From Malaya genurostris (lineage: Eukaryota > Arthropoda > Insecta > Diptera > Culicidae), in contig NC_080571.1 in NCBI RefSeq assembly GCF_030247185.1, forward strand, positions 147,190,389 through 147,254,388: 64,000 nucleotides of DNA. The letters run 5' to 3'. Position numbers and translations under genes: made by a program. Positions 20,085 to 31,059 of the stretch are shown here, one piece after another. The first letter of the stretch is position 1, and each line of letters begins with the position of its first letter. Under the pieces are notes generated by a model that worked only from the letters and a program-made list of their open reading frames with translations, was not told where the DNA came from and did no database searches.

Positions 20085-22046
20085 AACCTGTTTTAATCCA
20101 CCTAGTGGTGTAATGATGCCTTTCTCATGTACATATAATATTGTGGTATTCTATTTGTACTTCCGGAACCGGATACCGGGAACCAGCATAGCCGGAATCG
20201 GTTTGTTTAGTTGCCTACTGATAATGACTATCGATTTGTGTAGTTTTGAGACCAGTTTAGATTTTTTTTTACGTTTTTTGTTTCGCTGGTTTAAGTGACG
20301 GTGTACAATATTGAACACACTTTACCCTATAACTCCGGAACCGGAAGTCGGATCCGGATGAAATTCAGGGATTCCGTATGGGACCACGAGACCTTTCATT
20401 TGAATCTAAGTTTGTGTAAAGCGGTCAAACCATCGCTGAGTAAAGTGAGTGAGATCCATTTTGGTATATATGACGACTATTTCCGGTACTCCCGGAACCG
20501 GATACCGGGAACCAGGATAGCCGGAATCGGTTTGGTTAGTTGCCTTCTGATAATTACTATCGATTTGTGTAGTTTTGAGACCAGTTTAGAAATTTTTTTA
20601 CGTTTTTTGTTTCGCCGGTTTAAGTGACAGTGTACAATATTGAACACACTTTATGAAATTCAGGAATTCCGTATGGGACCACGAGACCTTTCGTTTGAAT
20701 CTAAGTTTGTGGAAATCGGTCAAACCATCGCTGAGAAAAGTGAGTGAGATCCATTTTGGTATATATGACCACTATTTCCGGTACTTCCGGAACCGGATAC
20801 CGGGAACCAGGATAGCCGGAATCGGTTTTTTTAGTTGCCTACTGATAATGACTATCGATTTGTGTAGTTTTGAGTCCAGTTTAGAATTTTTTTTACGTAT
20901 TTTGTTTCGCCGGTTTAAGTGACGGTGTACAATATTGAACACACTTTACCCTATAACTCCAGAACCGGAAGTCGGATCCGGATGAAATTCAGGATAGCCA
21001 GGATAGCCGGAATCGGTTTGTATAGTTGCCTACTGATAATGACTATCGATTTGTGTAGTTTTGAGACCAGTTTAGGATTTTTTTTACGTTTTTTGTGTTG
21101 CCGGTTTAAGTCACGGTGTACAATATTGAACACACTTTACCCTGTAACTCCGGAACCGGAAGTCGGATCCGGATGAAATTCAGGGATTCCGTATGGGACC
21201 ACGAGACCTTTCATTTGAATCTAAGTTTGTGGAAATCGGTCAAACCATCGCTGAGAAAAGTGAGTGAGATCCATTTTGGTATATATGACCACTATTTCCG
21301 ATACTTCCGGAACCGGGTACCGGGAAACAGGATAGCCGGAATCGGTTTGTTTAGTTGCCTACTGATAATGACTATCGATTTGTGTAGTTCTGAGACCAGT
21401 TTAGAATTTTTTTACGTTTTTTGTTTCGCCGATTTAAGTGACGGTGTACAATATTGAACACACTTTACCCTATAACTCCGGAACCGGAAGTCGGATCCGG
21501 ATGAAATTCAGGAATTTCGTATGGGACCACGAGACCTTTCATTTGAATCTAAGTTTGTGGGAATCGGTTAAACCATTGCTGAGAAAAGTGAGTGAGATCC
21601 ATTTTGGTATATATGACCACTATTTCCGGTACTTCCGGAACCCGATAGCCGGAATCGGTTTGTTTAGTTGCCTACTGATAATGACTATCGATTTGTGTAG
21701 TTTTGAGACCAGTTTAGGATTTTTTTTTACGTTTTTTGTTTCGCCGGTTTAAGTGACGGTGTACAATATTGAACACACTTTACCCTATAACTCCGGAACC
21801 GGAAGTCGGATCCGGATGAAATTCAGGAATTCGGTATGGGACCACGAGACCTTTCATTCGAATCTAAGTTTGTCAAAATCGGTTCAGCCATCTCCGAGAA
21901 AACCTAGTGAGATTATTTGACACATACACACACACATACATACACACACACACAGACATTGCTCAGCTCGATGAACTAAGGCGAATGGTATATGACACTT
22001 GGCCTTCGTTTTCAATTATAGCTTTTCTATATAAGAAAGACAAAAA
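20085..22046. mobile_element. TIR element A carrying 329-bp tandem repeats
   Basis: The left end GCCTTTCTCAT (20,118-20,128) and right end ATAAGAAAGAC (22,031-22,041) are imperfect inverted repeats. The left end follows AATCCACCTAGTGGTGTAATGAT, shared exactly with element B at 34 kb. Between the ends lie about six copies of a roughly 329-bp monomer, landmark CCGGTTTAAGTGACGGTGTAC, at 20,286, 20,615, 20,910, 21,101, 21,429 and 21,744. Shortened units result from internal deletions of 34 and 138 bp. A (CA)n run at 21,925-21,955 precedes the right end. Frames reading through monomers are not genes. Confidence 0.8.
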
Positions 22047-23053
22047 AATTACGCACATCATCAATTGATCAAGACGTTCTAGACGAGCTATACAGTCCTA
22101 GTACGATACCACCACTTGGCCATGTACTATCCACGGTACCAACAACCAGAATCAGTTGGCAAGAGAGATAGAAGGTCGCACTATACCGCTATATGGTATG
22201 GTGATAAAGTGCGAAAAGTTTTATTGCCAGTGCTGAAAATCACAATGGTGGCTCGAGCTTACATTGACGCAACACAAATATCATTCAACTACGATTATCG
22301 CCGATTGAATCATAACAAGCATCATGATTGCATGAACCCTGTAAGTATTATTGGAAATTGATTTCATGAAAATATAAACAAAAGTTATTCCCCTATCATC
22401 CCGCGATGAGCCAGTGATAGAGGATAATATTTTTCTCATTAGACATTCAGCTGAACATTAACGGTATCATATACATTCCTGAGAATCATCGATTTTGCCG
22501 TTCCAATTATATACAGTTGTCAGCGCTCTGGGGAAAAACTCTTTGTATAGATCAATAAACAAAATGTTTTCCAAAGTATCTTCCCAAGGCCAGTTCGTTC
22601 ATTAGAGAGAACCAAGGCAAGGGCACTGAAAGGTCGTTCAACAGAGACTTGGTTCGATGGTGTTGATAGTACAACCATTGCTACTGCATATATGATGATG
22701 ATGATGATGGTCCCACCTCATACCCCTACAAAGGTGAGAGCAGAACGAGTTAGCTAAATGATAATTAATATTTTAGCACATATCTGAACCAGTAAACAAA
22801 AGAAAATGATCTGATTAATCTAACAGGTATAGATTATTCTTCAAAAGAACGATTGACCACAAAATAACATTCAAATATTTCGGATTTACTATCTAGAAAT
22901 AATCAAGAAAATTTCCAACCCGGGAAGATCCTTGATCATATCATTCCCTTCCCACCGAACCAGTTCATCGCTACAAACATCACTTACGATGAAGTAACGA
23001 GACTGCGAATGAGCAGAGACGAGCCCAATTCCATGAACAACTGTCGATCTCAA
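22047..23053. other. Intergenic, one unrecognised short frame
   Basis: A frame at 22,116-22,361 (82 codons, plus strand) has no recognisable domain and no support as a gene. An (ATG)n run lies at 22,692-22,709. No RNA gene or transposon end could be identified in this kilobase. Confidence 0.35.
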
Positions 23054-23287
23054 TTAGTTACCCGAATCGTGGAATCTTTCCTTATACCTCCACTTCCGAA
23101 TCGTCGTCAATCTTTCCTTATACCGTTTGAAAACGCGCCATTCGGTATTTCTGGGCAATTTCAGCTGTTTAGCTAGCTTAGATGCAGACCACAATGGATT
23201 TTCCAAATAACTGTGCACAATTTTTTTTCCTTCTTTCGGCTTCCATGTTGATTGTTTACAAAATACAGTCGATTTTCGGAATGTCAA
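23054..23287 (-). pseudogene. DNA-transposon transposase N-terminus (helix-turn-helix)
   Basis: The 77-codon frame contains SASKLAKQLKLPRNTEWRV and VFKRYKERLTT, the pattern of the N-terminal helix-turn-helix of Tc1/mariner-type transposases, where the second helix follows a KLPxNT turn. Nothing of the catalytic DDE domain is present downstream: the next frame on this strand lies in the upstream hAT relic. It is an isolated fragment. The exact superfamily is uncertain. Confidence 0.6.
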
Positions 23288-23290
23288 AAA

Positions 23291-24463
23291 TCATACGTGA
23301 AGCTGACAAAATTTCCGACACGTGGGCGCCAAGAGCTTCCGAATCCGTCCACCAGGAGCGCCACAATATGAGCAAAAGTTTGTTCCAATTCTAAATGAAG
23401 CAAGCTTTATACCACCCCGTTGTGCCCGACTCCAGACGCGTGGGTATGAAGCATTGTAGCTTTCAAACTCTGACCGGTACTTTACTAGTTGACATTTTCT
23501 AGCAACAGAAGTGATGTCTCGAATAGACTCATTGAATTCATCAACAACATCCAGTATTTCAAACTGTATGGTATGCACGGCACATCTCACAAGAGTAATC
23601 CTTTCGGACAGTTCATTGGCCAGTTCAGCAGTAACGTTTATTTCACATTGCACTATGGTCCGAAACGGGAAATTAGCGTGACAAAAATATTTTCACTATT
23701 AAATGTTAGTTTTTTTGTAGTTGGTGTTTTCACAAAAGTTGTTTGTAATCAAATGGTGATCCTTTTGATAAAAAATGTTACTAGGGTCGTCCTCATTTAG
23801 ATTGAAATCTGAAATCTAACTTTCCTTGAACATTTAGGGGTTTTTTGTTTTGTGCAAAAAGCACATATTTATTTATGTAATCCTTTCGAGAAATGAAACA
23901 CACAGAAACTACAGCCTGAAGAAAACTGAACAGAAACTACAGTCTGAAGAAAACTTTTCCGTAGAACGTTTCACAAAAAATTAGAACAAAAGAAGAGATT
24001 TTCCAGGAGCCACCCTACTTTCACTCGGGAAAATTGATGTAACTCGATCAAATGAAAAGCTAGAGAGGTGCTTTTTTCAGCAAAGTTGTTCAAAATAAAA
24101 TTTCCTACAACTTTATTTTACAACAAAATCATTTTTGAGTTCAATAAGAAAAGTTAGAATTCAGATTTCAATCTAAATGAGGACCACCCTAGTAACATTT
24201 TTCATCAAAAGGAGCGCCATTTGATTACAAACAACTTTTGTGAAAACACCAACTACAAAAAACTAATCTATGTTTCCATCATCAGCCTGTGGGTCTGTAA
24301 GCATTGCGTACGTATCATTGTTTAATTTTCTAGCCGTTGCCATCATATTAGTTCCATTAACGCATGTCACAGAAAATATGTTCTCAAGAGCCCACAGCCC
24401 ATAGTCGGCCGAAGTATTCATAACATTTGTATTCAAGTACACCGCCGTTTGACTTTCAATCAT
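23291..24463 (-). pseudogene. hAT-like transposase relic split by a MITE
   Basis: On the minus strand, 24,263-24,463 encodes ENIFSVTCVNGTNMMATARK, resembling the hAT catalytic-domain segment in which a conserved aspartate of 'TDNGxNM' is replaced here by V-N-G. After the inserted MITE, 23,291-23,653 encodes NELSERITLVRCAVHTIQFE, the 'xRCAxHTLQL' region of hAT proteins. Zinc-finger BED and C-terminal dimerisation regions are not seen. The order and orientation of both parts fit a single gene interrupted at about 23,706/24,266. It is non-functional. Confidence 0.6.
23706..24266. mobile_element. MITE with ~115-bp inverted repeats
   Basis: The left arm (23,706-23,826) and the reverse complement of the right arm (24,144-24,266) match along their whole length. 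Shared segments include TTTTTGTAGTTGGTGTTTTC, ACAAAAGTTGTTTGTAATCAAAT and TCCTCATTTAGATTGAAATC (allowing a few differences). The unpaired centre is about 320 bp. It interrupts the hAT-like relic. No transposase is encoded, so it would have depended on a relative in trans. Confidence 0.75.
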
Positions 24464-24467
24464 ACCG

Positions 24468-24752
24468 AGAGTACGAATGACTGCCTAATAGTCTAGGACA
24501 TACTGTACATTGAAGCCCAAAATATGACGATTATATCGGGCAGCAGAATCTATTTTCAAGAAGACTAGCTTGCCTTTCATATCATCTATCAACATTTCTT
24601 TCAAACGATGGGCAGTATTCAAGAGATTTTATTTCATTGTGAAACGGTGTCACCCAAGAGTCGTTGTAATCGTTTTCAGTAAGTGTTTGAAGATTTCCCA
24701 CTCGAAGCATGAAATAGAAAGACGATGGAAGGTCGCCAGCCTAACTGCTGAC
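24468..24752. other. Unassigned sequence left of the Penelope insertion
   Basis: This may be an upstream continuation of the hAT-like relic, but no convincing motif could be read through its stops. It holds the flank up to the 13-bp target duplication at 24,753. Confidence 0.3.
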
Positions 24753-24816
24753 GCAATTAGTAACTTATTGAAAGATGGCTTTTTGGTCAATGTTTCTTTA
24801 CAAAATATTTATTTTG

Positions 24817-24859
24817 CGTCAAAAGCCGACGTTTCGAAGGAATATCCCTTCATCTTCAG
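24817..24859 (-). ncRNA. Hammerhead-like core in the Penelope 3' region (left arm)
   Basis: The minus strand carries CUGAAGA, a 5-bp helix GAAGG/CCUUC, then GAAAC and CGUC...GACG, matching the order of the minimal hammerhead motifs known from Penelope-like elements (CUGANGA, stem II, GAAA, short stem III). The closing U-H cleavage position reads C-A and stem I is poor, so activity is doubtful. The same block occurs at 30,277-30,320 in the other arm. Confidence 0.4.
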
Positions 24860-25238
24860 GGCAACTATAAGGTTAACATACATGATTAGTCACAGTTTTC
24901 ACATTATACAATTTCATAACAAATTGTTTACTCACAAACGACAACAAATATTTTTCGTCAAGTGGATTGGAACATTGAAAATGATCAAAAACGGGAACGG
25001 CTACTCTACACTAAAAGCACAAACGGTGTGAAAACATTAATTTGAACGAACTACGATTTGAATTTGTATGTTTGTTTTAACTTACACAGTCACTTCCCCC
25101 GCACATCAAACCAGATTAAACATTGAAATATTTCTTAGTCATGGCTGATAATAGAGCAAAAATCAGAAAGAGATAGATGAGCAGCAATAGACAGCGAAAA
25201 TGAGGAGATGAACACGTAGAGAAAGAAAGATACTGTTG

Positions 25239-27540
25239 TTAATGAGAGAGAGAGTACAACAAACCAGAGTATGCTGCATTTAAATTATGTGTATCGGTTC
25301 TAAAGTTAATGGTGGAACCATCTGTGAAAATGTGACACATTTCTAAAATTTGCAGTGCATTGATCCTATTATCTTGATCTAGAATCTTTGCACTATCCAA
25401 ATCAAAAATGTGCTCAGATTCAATCATGTGCACCATTAACGCTGTCTTTTTATATTCATCCGTTTTGCTCTCACTCTGATCGGTGCCCGACGAGACGAAT
25501 TTTTGGTACCGCTGTATCAAAGAGCGGTGTCCAGACAACCGCTGTTTCAGTTGCTGCGTGGTTAAGCCAATGTATGAGCTATCGCATTCTGTACACGGAA
25601 TGCGATAGATTACATTGCGCCTTAGAAACTTCGAAGTGGAATCCTTGAGCCTCGAAAAAAGTGATGCGTTAGTTTTTATGCACTTAAACCCCAAACGCAC
25701 ATTCTTGTGGTTCCTCTGAATAATCTTAGCCAGAGCTGGGGTAAGTGCATCCACATGGTGAAGCGACCGGTACACCATTTGGTCGCTGTCGCTTTTGTTT
25801 CGGTTGTCATCGTTCAGTTTGTTCACAAATCTATTTATAAGTCTGTTGATGAGTGAACTTGGATAGTTGTTGCGGATTAAATAATCACGCACTGTTTACT
25901 TTTTCTCAGTTACAGATTTGCACGTTGACAACCGAAACACTCTCCCAATGAAACCAGTGGCCGTGTTTAGCTTTTGCGAAAGTGGATGAAAGGAGAGAAA
26001 ATTCAAAATTCGTCCCGACGCAGTAGGTTTTTTGTACCAGTCGGTGACGATTTTTTGCTCCTCTGTTCTTATTAAAAGCATGTCTAAGTACGGCAGTTGG
26101 TTGTTTTCTTCCACTTCGCATGTAAATTGAATATGAGAGTTGTATGCATTCAATGCGTTACTCACATATTCAATTCTGTCTCTTGGGAGAGCGGTGACCA
26201 AATCATCAACATATTTTTTGAAAAATGGAATGGGCATACCGATCGTCCCCATCACTTGATCGAGCAAGGATTCCATTACCAGATCGGCAAGTGCAGGTGA
26301 CAATGGATTACCCATCGCAGTGCCGGAGGTTTGCCTGTAGTAAGTGCCACGGAAGACAAAATAACTGGAGGAGAGATTGAAATCGACTAGTTGAGTGAAT
26401 AAATCACTGTCTTTGATGGTTGTATTTTTCTCGATCGAACTCCAATTATTTTGCACCGCTTTGATAACCAGGTCTCGGGGAATGCAAGTAAACAAACTAA
26501 CGACATCGAAAGAAACCAATACGTAGTTAGGTGGAAGGGTAACGTTGTTTATGAATGAACAAAACTCATAAGAGTTTTGAACATTGTATTTGTTCTGGTC
26601 AATCGATTGTCGTATTATGTTTGCAAGAAACTTTGAGAGATGATATGTTGGGCAATTAATGCACGACAATATGACTCTCAGTGGAATATTCGGTTTGTGT
26701 ATTTTTGGAAGTCCGTAAATTTTTGGACACGTTGCATTGTGTGTTATTAACCGAGACCTGGTGTTTTGGTCGATCATTTTTCGATCGTATAAAGCATTCA
26801 CCAGTTTATTGTTCTTCGTTTGGACTTTGTTAGTCCAATCAGAATCAATCCTCTCGTATGTACTCTGGTCACCAACAAGGGCTTGCATTTTGTTTTCATA
26901 TTCTTCTTTTTTCATTATTACAGTTCTGTTTCCCTTGTCAGCTGGCAGAACACAAACATCCGGATTGTCTCGAATGAACTTTTTGCTGATGTGATATGCT
27001 TCGATCAAAAAACGATCGACGGCACTGGTAGACGAATTGAATGAACCGTTCTTCCTTTTGTTCACGTAGTTTTGCATTATATTAGTGAACTGATTGCGGC
27101 TTGCCGTCTGTAGAATCTCGTCGGGCTCGAGTTTAAGGATCGATTCCAAGTCAGCAATAATCTTAAAATATGGAATTTCTCGATTATCCTCGAAAGGCAA
27201 AGCAAACTTGGGACCATATCCTAATAAAACCATTGCTTCTTTAGGAACTACTACATCTGTAGTATTCCGTATCCAAGCGTCGTTCGTGGTGAAATTTACT
27301 TGTGTTTCAATTTCAACTTTAGCAAGTAAGCGGTTAAACTTGCTTTCAATGTTTATCTTTTTCAACCGACTTTGTCTTTTGAAGTAGTGGTCTTGCGCGT
27401 TGAAAAAGGAGGTGTACGTGTGCGGTGGGGTTACCTGCTATCTTTAATCTCGATGTTGAGAATCGCTCGTTTGAACCGATCCGTTGTCTTTTGCAGTTTT
27501 CCTAGGAACGGGCTAGCATCCTCCAACAATCCATTTATGC
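25239..27540 (-). pseudogene. Penelope-like RT + GIY-YIG endonuclease, left copy
   Basis: The frame 25,896-27,365 encodes the Penelope reverse transcriptase, with LPADKGNRTVIMKKEEY, YGLPKIHKP, VSFDVVSLFTCIP (motif A), GTAMGNPLSPALADL (motif B) and KKYVDDLV (catalytic YVDD). A single TAA near 25,893-25,895, where the right copy has a lysine codon, separates it from 25,239-25,892. That part carries the GIY-YIG-type module (ECDSSYIGLTTQQLKQRLSGH). A 58-bp deletion near 27,437 relative to the right copy shifts the frame at the N-terminus. The two lesions are private to this copy. Confidence 0.9.
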
Positions 27541-27557
27541 ATCCGATGCATAAATGG
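27531..27557. repeat. Dyad centre of the Penelope inverted repeat
   Basis: CCATTTATGCAT (27,531-27,542) and ATGCATAAATGG (27,546-27,557) are perfectly complementary around a CCG spacer. They continue outward as the multi-kilobase inverted arms. A transcript crossing this point could fold into a very long hairpin. Confidence 0.95.
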
Positions 27558-27558
27558 A

Positions 27559-29897
27559 TTGTTGGAGGATGCTAGCCCGTTCCTAGGAAAACTGCAAAAG
27601 ACAACGGATCGGTTCAAACGAGCGATTCTCAACATCGAGATTAAAGATAGCTACCACAGAATCAAGAAGTTAGAAGCGAACAAAGCAGTCCTCATCAGTC
27701 AGATTACACAGGTAACCCCACCGCACACGTACACCTCCTTCTTCAACGCGCAAGACCACTACTTCAAAAGACAAAGTCGGTTGAAAAAGATAAACATTGA
27801 AAGCAAGTTTAACCGCTTACTTGCTAAAGTTGAAATTGAAACACAAGTAAATTTCACCACGAACGACGCTTGGATACGGAATACTACAGATGTAGTAGTT
27901 CCTAAAGAAGCAATGGTTTTATTAGGATATGGTCCCAAGTTTGCTTTGCCTTTCGAGGATAATCGAGAAATTCCATATTTTAAGATTATTGCTGACTTGG
28001 AATCGATCCTTAAACTCGAGCCCGACGAGATTCTACAGACGGCAAGCCGCAATCAGTTCACTAATATAATGCAAAACTACGTGAACAAAAGGAAGAACGG
28101 TTCATTCAATTCGTCTACCAGTGCCGTCGATCGTTTTTTGATCGAAGCATATCACATCAGCAAAAAGTTCATTCGAGACAATCCTGATGTTTGTGTTCTG
28201 CCAGCTGACAAGGGAAACAGAACTGTAATAATGAAAAAAGAAGAATATGAAAACAAAATGCAAGCCCTTGTTGGTGACCAGAGTACATCCGAGAGGATTG
28301 ATTCTGATTGGACTAACGAAGTCCAAACGAAGAACAATACACTGGTGAATGCTTTATACGATCGAAAAATGATCGACCGAAACACCAGGTCTCGGTTAAT
28401 AACACACAATGCAACGTGTCCAAAAATTTACGGACTTCCAAAAATACACAAACCGAATATTCCACTGAGAGTCATATTGTCGTGCATTAATTGCCCAACA
28501 TATCATCTCTCAAAGTTTCTTGCAAACATAATACGACAATCGATTGACCAGAACAAATACAATGTTCAAAACTCTTATGAGTTTTGTTCATTCATAAACA
28601 ACGTTACCCTTCCACCTAACTACGTATTGGTTTCTTTCGATGTCGTTAGTTTGTTTACTTGCATTCCCCGAGACCTGGTTATCAAAGCGGTGCAAAATAA
28701 TTGGAGTTCGATCGAGAAAAATACAACCATCAAAGACAGTGATTTATTCACTCAACTAGTCGATTTCAATCTCTCCTCCAGTTATTTTGTCTTCCGTGGC
28801 ACTTACTACAGGCAAACCTCCGGCACTGCGATGGGTAATCCATTGTCACCTGCACTTGCCGATCTGGTAATGGAATCCTTGCTCGATCAAGTGATGGGGA
28901 CGATCGGTACGCCCATTCCATTTTTAAAAAAATATGTTGATGATTTGGTCACCGCTCTCCCAAGAGACAGAATTGAATATGTGAGTAACGCATTGAATGC
29001 ATACAACTCTCATATTCAATTTACATGCGAAGTGGAAGAAAACAACCAACTGCCGTACTTAGACATGCTTTTAATAAGAACAGAGGAGCAAAAAATCGTC
29101 ACCGACTGGTACAAAAAACCTACTGCGTCGGGACGAATTTTGAATTTTCTCTCCTTTCATCCACTTTCGCAAAAGCTAAACACGGCCACTGGTTTCATTG
29201 GGAGAGTGTTTCGGTTGTCAACGTGCAAATCTGTAACTGAGAAAAAGAAAACAGTGCGTGATTATTTAATCCGCAACAACTATCCAAGTTCACTCATCAA
29301 CAGACTTATAAATAGATTTGTGAACAAACTGAACGATGACAACCGAAACAAAAGCGACAGCGACCAAATGGTGTACCGGTCGCTTCACCATGTGGATGCA
29401 CTTACCCCAGCTCTGGCTAAGATTATTCAGAGGATGTGCGTTTGGGGTTTAAGTGCATAAAAACTAACGCATCACTTTTTTCGAGGCTCAAGGATTCCAC
29501 TTCGAAGTTTCTAAGGCGCAATGTGATCTATCGCATTCCGTGTACAGAATGCGATAGCTCATACATTGGCTTAACCACGCAGCAACTGAAACAGCGGTTG
29601 TCTGGACACCGCTCTTTGATACAGCGGTACCAAAAATTCGTCTCGTCGGGCACCGATCAGAGTGAGAGCAAAACGGATGAATATAAAAAGACAGCGTTAA
29701 TGGTGCACATGATTGAATCTGAGCACATTTTTGATTTGGATAGTGCAAAGATTCTAGATCAAGATAATAGGATCAATGCACTGCAAATTTTAGAAATGTG
29801 TCACATTTTCACAGATGGTTCCACCATTAACTTTAGAACCGATACACATAATTTAAATGCAGCATACTCTGGTTTGTTGTACTCTCTCTCTCATTAA
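27559..29897 (+). pseudogene. Penelope-like RT + GIY-YIG endonuclease, right copy
   Basis: The 633-codon frame 27,559-29,460 holds a complete Penelope RT: DKGNRT, YGLPKIHKP, FDVVSLFT, TAMGNPLSPALADL and KKYVDDLV. It ends prematurely because a 10-bp deletion near 29,433 (present as AACCACAAGA-type sequence in the left copy) shifts the frame. The GIY-YIG-like endonuclease continues in 29,436-29,897 (CDSSYIGLTTQQLKQRLSGH). The first listed codon is not ATG: the frame is open back into the dyad centre, so the natural start is missing. One lesion therefore separates this copy from a full RT-EN reading. Confidence 0.92.
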
Positions 29898-30276
29898 CAA
29901 CAGTATCTTTCTTTCTCTACGTGTTCATCTCCTCATTTTCGCTGTCTATTGCTGCTCATCTATCTCTTTCTGATTTTTGCTCTATTATCAGCCATGACTA
30001 AGAAATATTTCAATGTTTAATCTGGTTTGATGTGCGGGGGAAGTGACTGTGTAAGTTAAAACAAACATACAAATTCAAATCGTAGTTCGTTCAAATTAAT
30101 GTTTTCACACCGTTTGTGCTTTTAGTGTAGAGTAGCCGTTCCCGTTTTTGATCATTTTCAATGTTCCAATCCACTTGACGAAAAATATTTGTTGTCGTTT
30201 GTGAGTAAACAATTTGTTATGAAATTGTATAATGTGAAAACTGTGACTAATCATGTATGTTAACCTTATAGTTGCC

Positions 30277-30320
30277 CTGAAGATGAAGGGATATTCCTTC
30301 GAAACGTCGGCTTTTGACGC
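30277..30320 (+). ncRNA. Hammerhead-like core in the Penelope 3' region (right arm)
   Basis: This is the mirror copy of 24,817-24,859: CUGAAGA at 30,277-30,283, helix GAAGG/CCUUC, GAAAC at 30,301-30,305, and CGUC paired with GACG at 30,316-30,319. The cleavage-site and stem I defects are the same as in the left arm, so this is a motif call only. Confidence 0.4.
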
Positions 30321-30417
30321 AAAATAAATATTTTGTAAAGAAACATTGACCAAAAAGCCATCTTTCAATAAATTACAACAAAGTGGTCGTACCGTCTTCA
30401 AAATGCAATTAGTAACT

Positions 30418-30839
30418 GCTGGTAAACAGCTATTAAATGCTTGGGAATTATCCTTGCCTTCTTATCCATTGAATAGGTAATTGTAAGGAGATTTTTTGCA
30501 CATGCACGTTCCGTATGTACGATACGAAAGTGGCGGATGAGATCTACTAATCTACTCTGGACGTATACACATCCTGATGTTGCAGATAGCTTTATCGCCT
30601 TGTCTTATCACCAATGATGACGCAATAACGTCAGTGATCGCTGCCGCTTACTGCGGTCTGCTCTAGTTGTAGGTGCCATCGTATGGACACCGCACAAAAT
30701 TTAGTCGTTAATAGTGAAAAAACTCCAAATACGCTTCTCTATCTAAACAAACACACTTAATAATTACTTCTTTGATCAATATTAAATTCGCACTACATCA
30801 CTATAACCTTGTCTGAACTGGATTCGTTCGTAATTCGAT
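30418..30839. other. Unassigned sequence right of the Penelope dimer
   Basis: No gene or known repeat could be supported. Its left edge begins with the second copy of the 13-bp target duplication. Confidence 0.35.
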
Positions 30840-30859
30840 ACGAATCTTGGTATTCTCTC

Positions 30860-30960
30860 CCTCCTACGCCGCCGATAAATGTCGGATGCCACGGTGGTAT
30901 CTTATTGTTGCTCGGGAGATAATATTTTACCCGAGCTCCAATCTATCCGACAGTGGGCCA
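30860..30960 (-). pseudogene. Small 28S rRNA fragment
   Basis: GGTGGTATCTTATTGTTGCTCGGGAGATAATATTTTAC-type sequence at about 30,893-30,945 matches 17,861-17,915 in the 28S pseudogene (GTGGTATCCCATTGGTGCTCGGGAAATAATATTTTAC-type) with few differences. It lies in a divergent expansion segment. This copy is closer to a presumed undamaged sequence at some positions, so it is not derived from the 17-20 kb copy. The limits are approximate. Confidence 0.6.
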
Positions 30961-31059
30961 CTGTAGTGCACCACTTCATAGTCCAGCGCTCATATAGCTA
31001 TTCACCTCCCGCCCTCAAGTGATCCCTAATACCATCAATAACAAATTTAGGACATTCAA

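Larger units (their letters stand above)
24753..30417. mobile_element. Penelope-like element: head-to-head inverted dimer
   Basis: Two copies of one Penelope-like retroelement face away from a dyad centre at 27,543-27,545, where ATGCAT-CCG-ATGCAT leaves only a 3-nt spacer. The left arm (24,768-27,542) is minus and the right arm (27,546-about 30,375) is plus. Both are 5'-truncated at the same point and nearly identical. The pair is flanked by GCAATTAGTAACT at 24,753-24,765 and 30,405-30,417, consistent with one insertion event. The right copy has about 30 extra bases at its 3' end. The arms differ by private deletions and substitutions. Confidence 0.9.

Noticed and set aside
20035..21752. Series of similar 85-113-codon frames (FRNRIPGTRIAGIG motif)
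   Set aside because: Translation of 329-bp tandem monomers in one frame; the same 'proteins' recur at 34.3-36.3 kb only because the monomer repeats.
24570..25031. 153-codon plus-strand frame at the Penelope left end
   Set aside because: It crosses the insertion boundary and is antisense to the Penelope 3' region; its mirror appears at 30,105-30,401.
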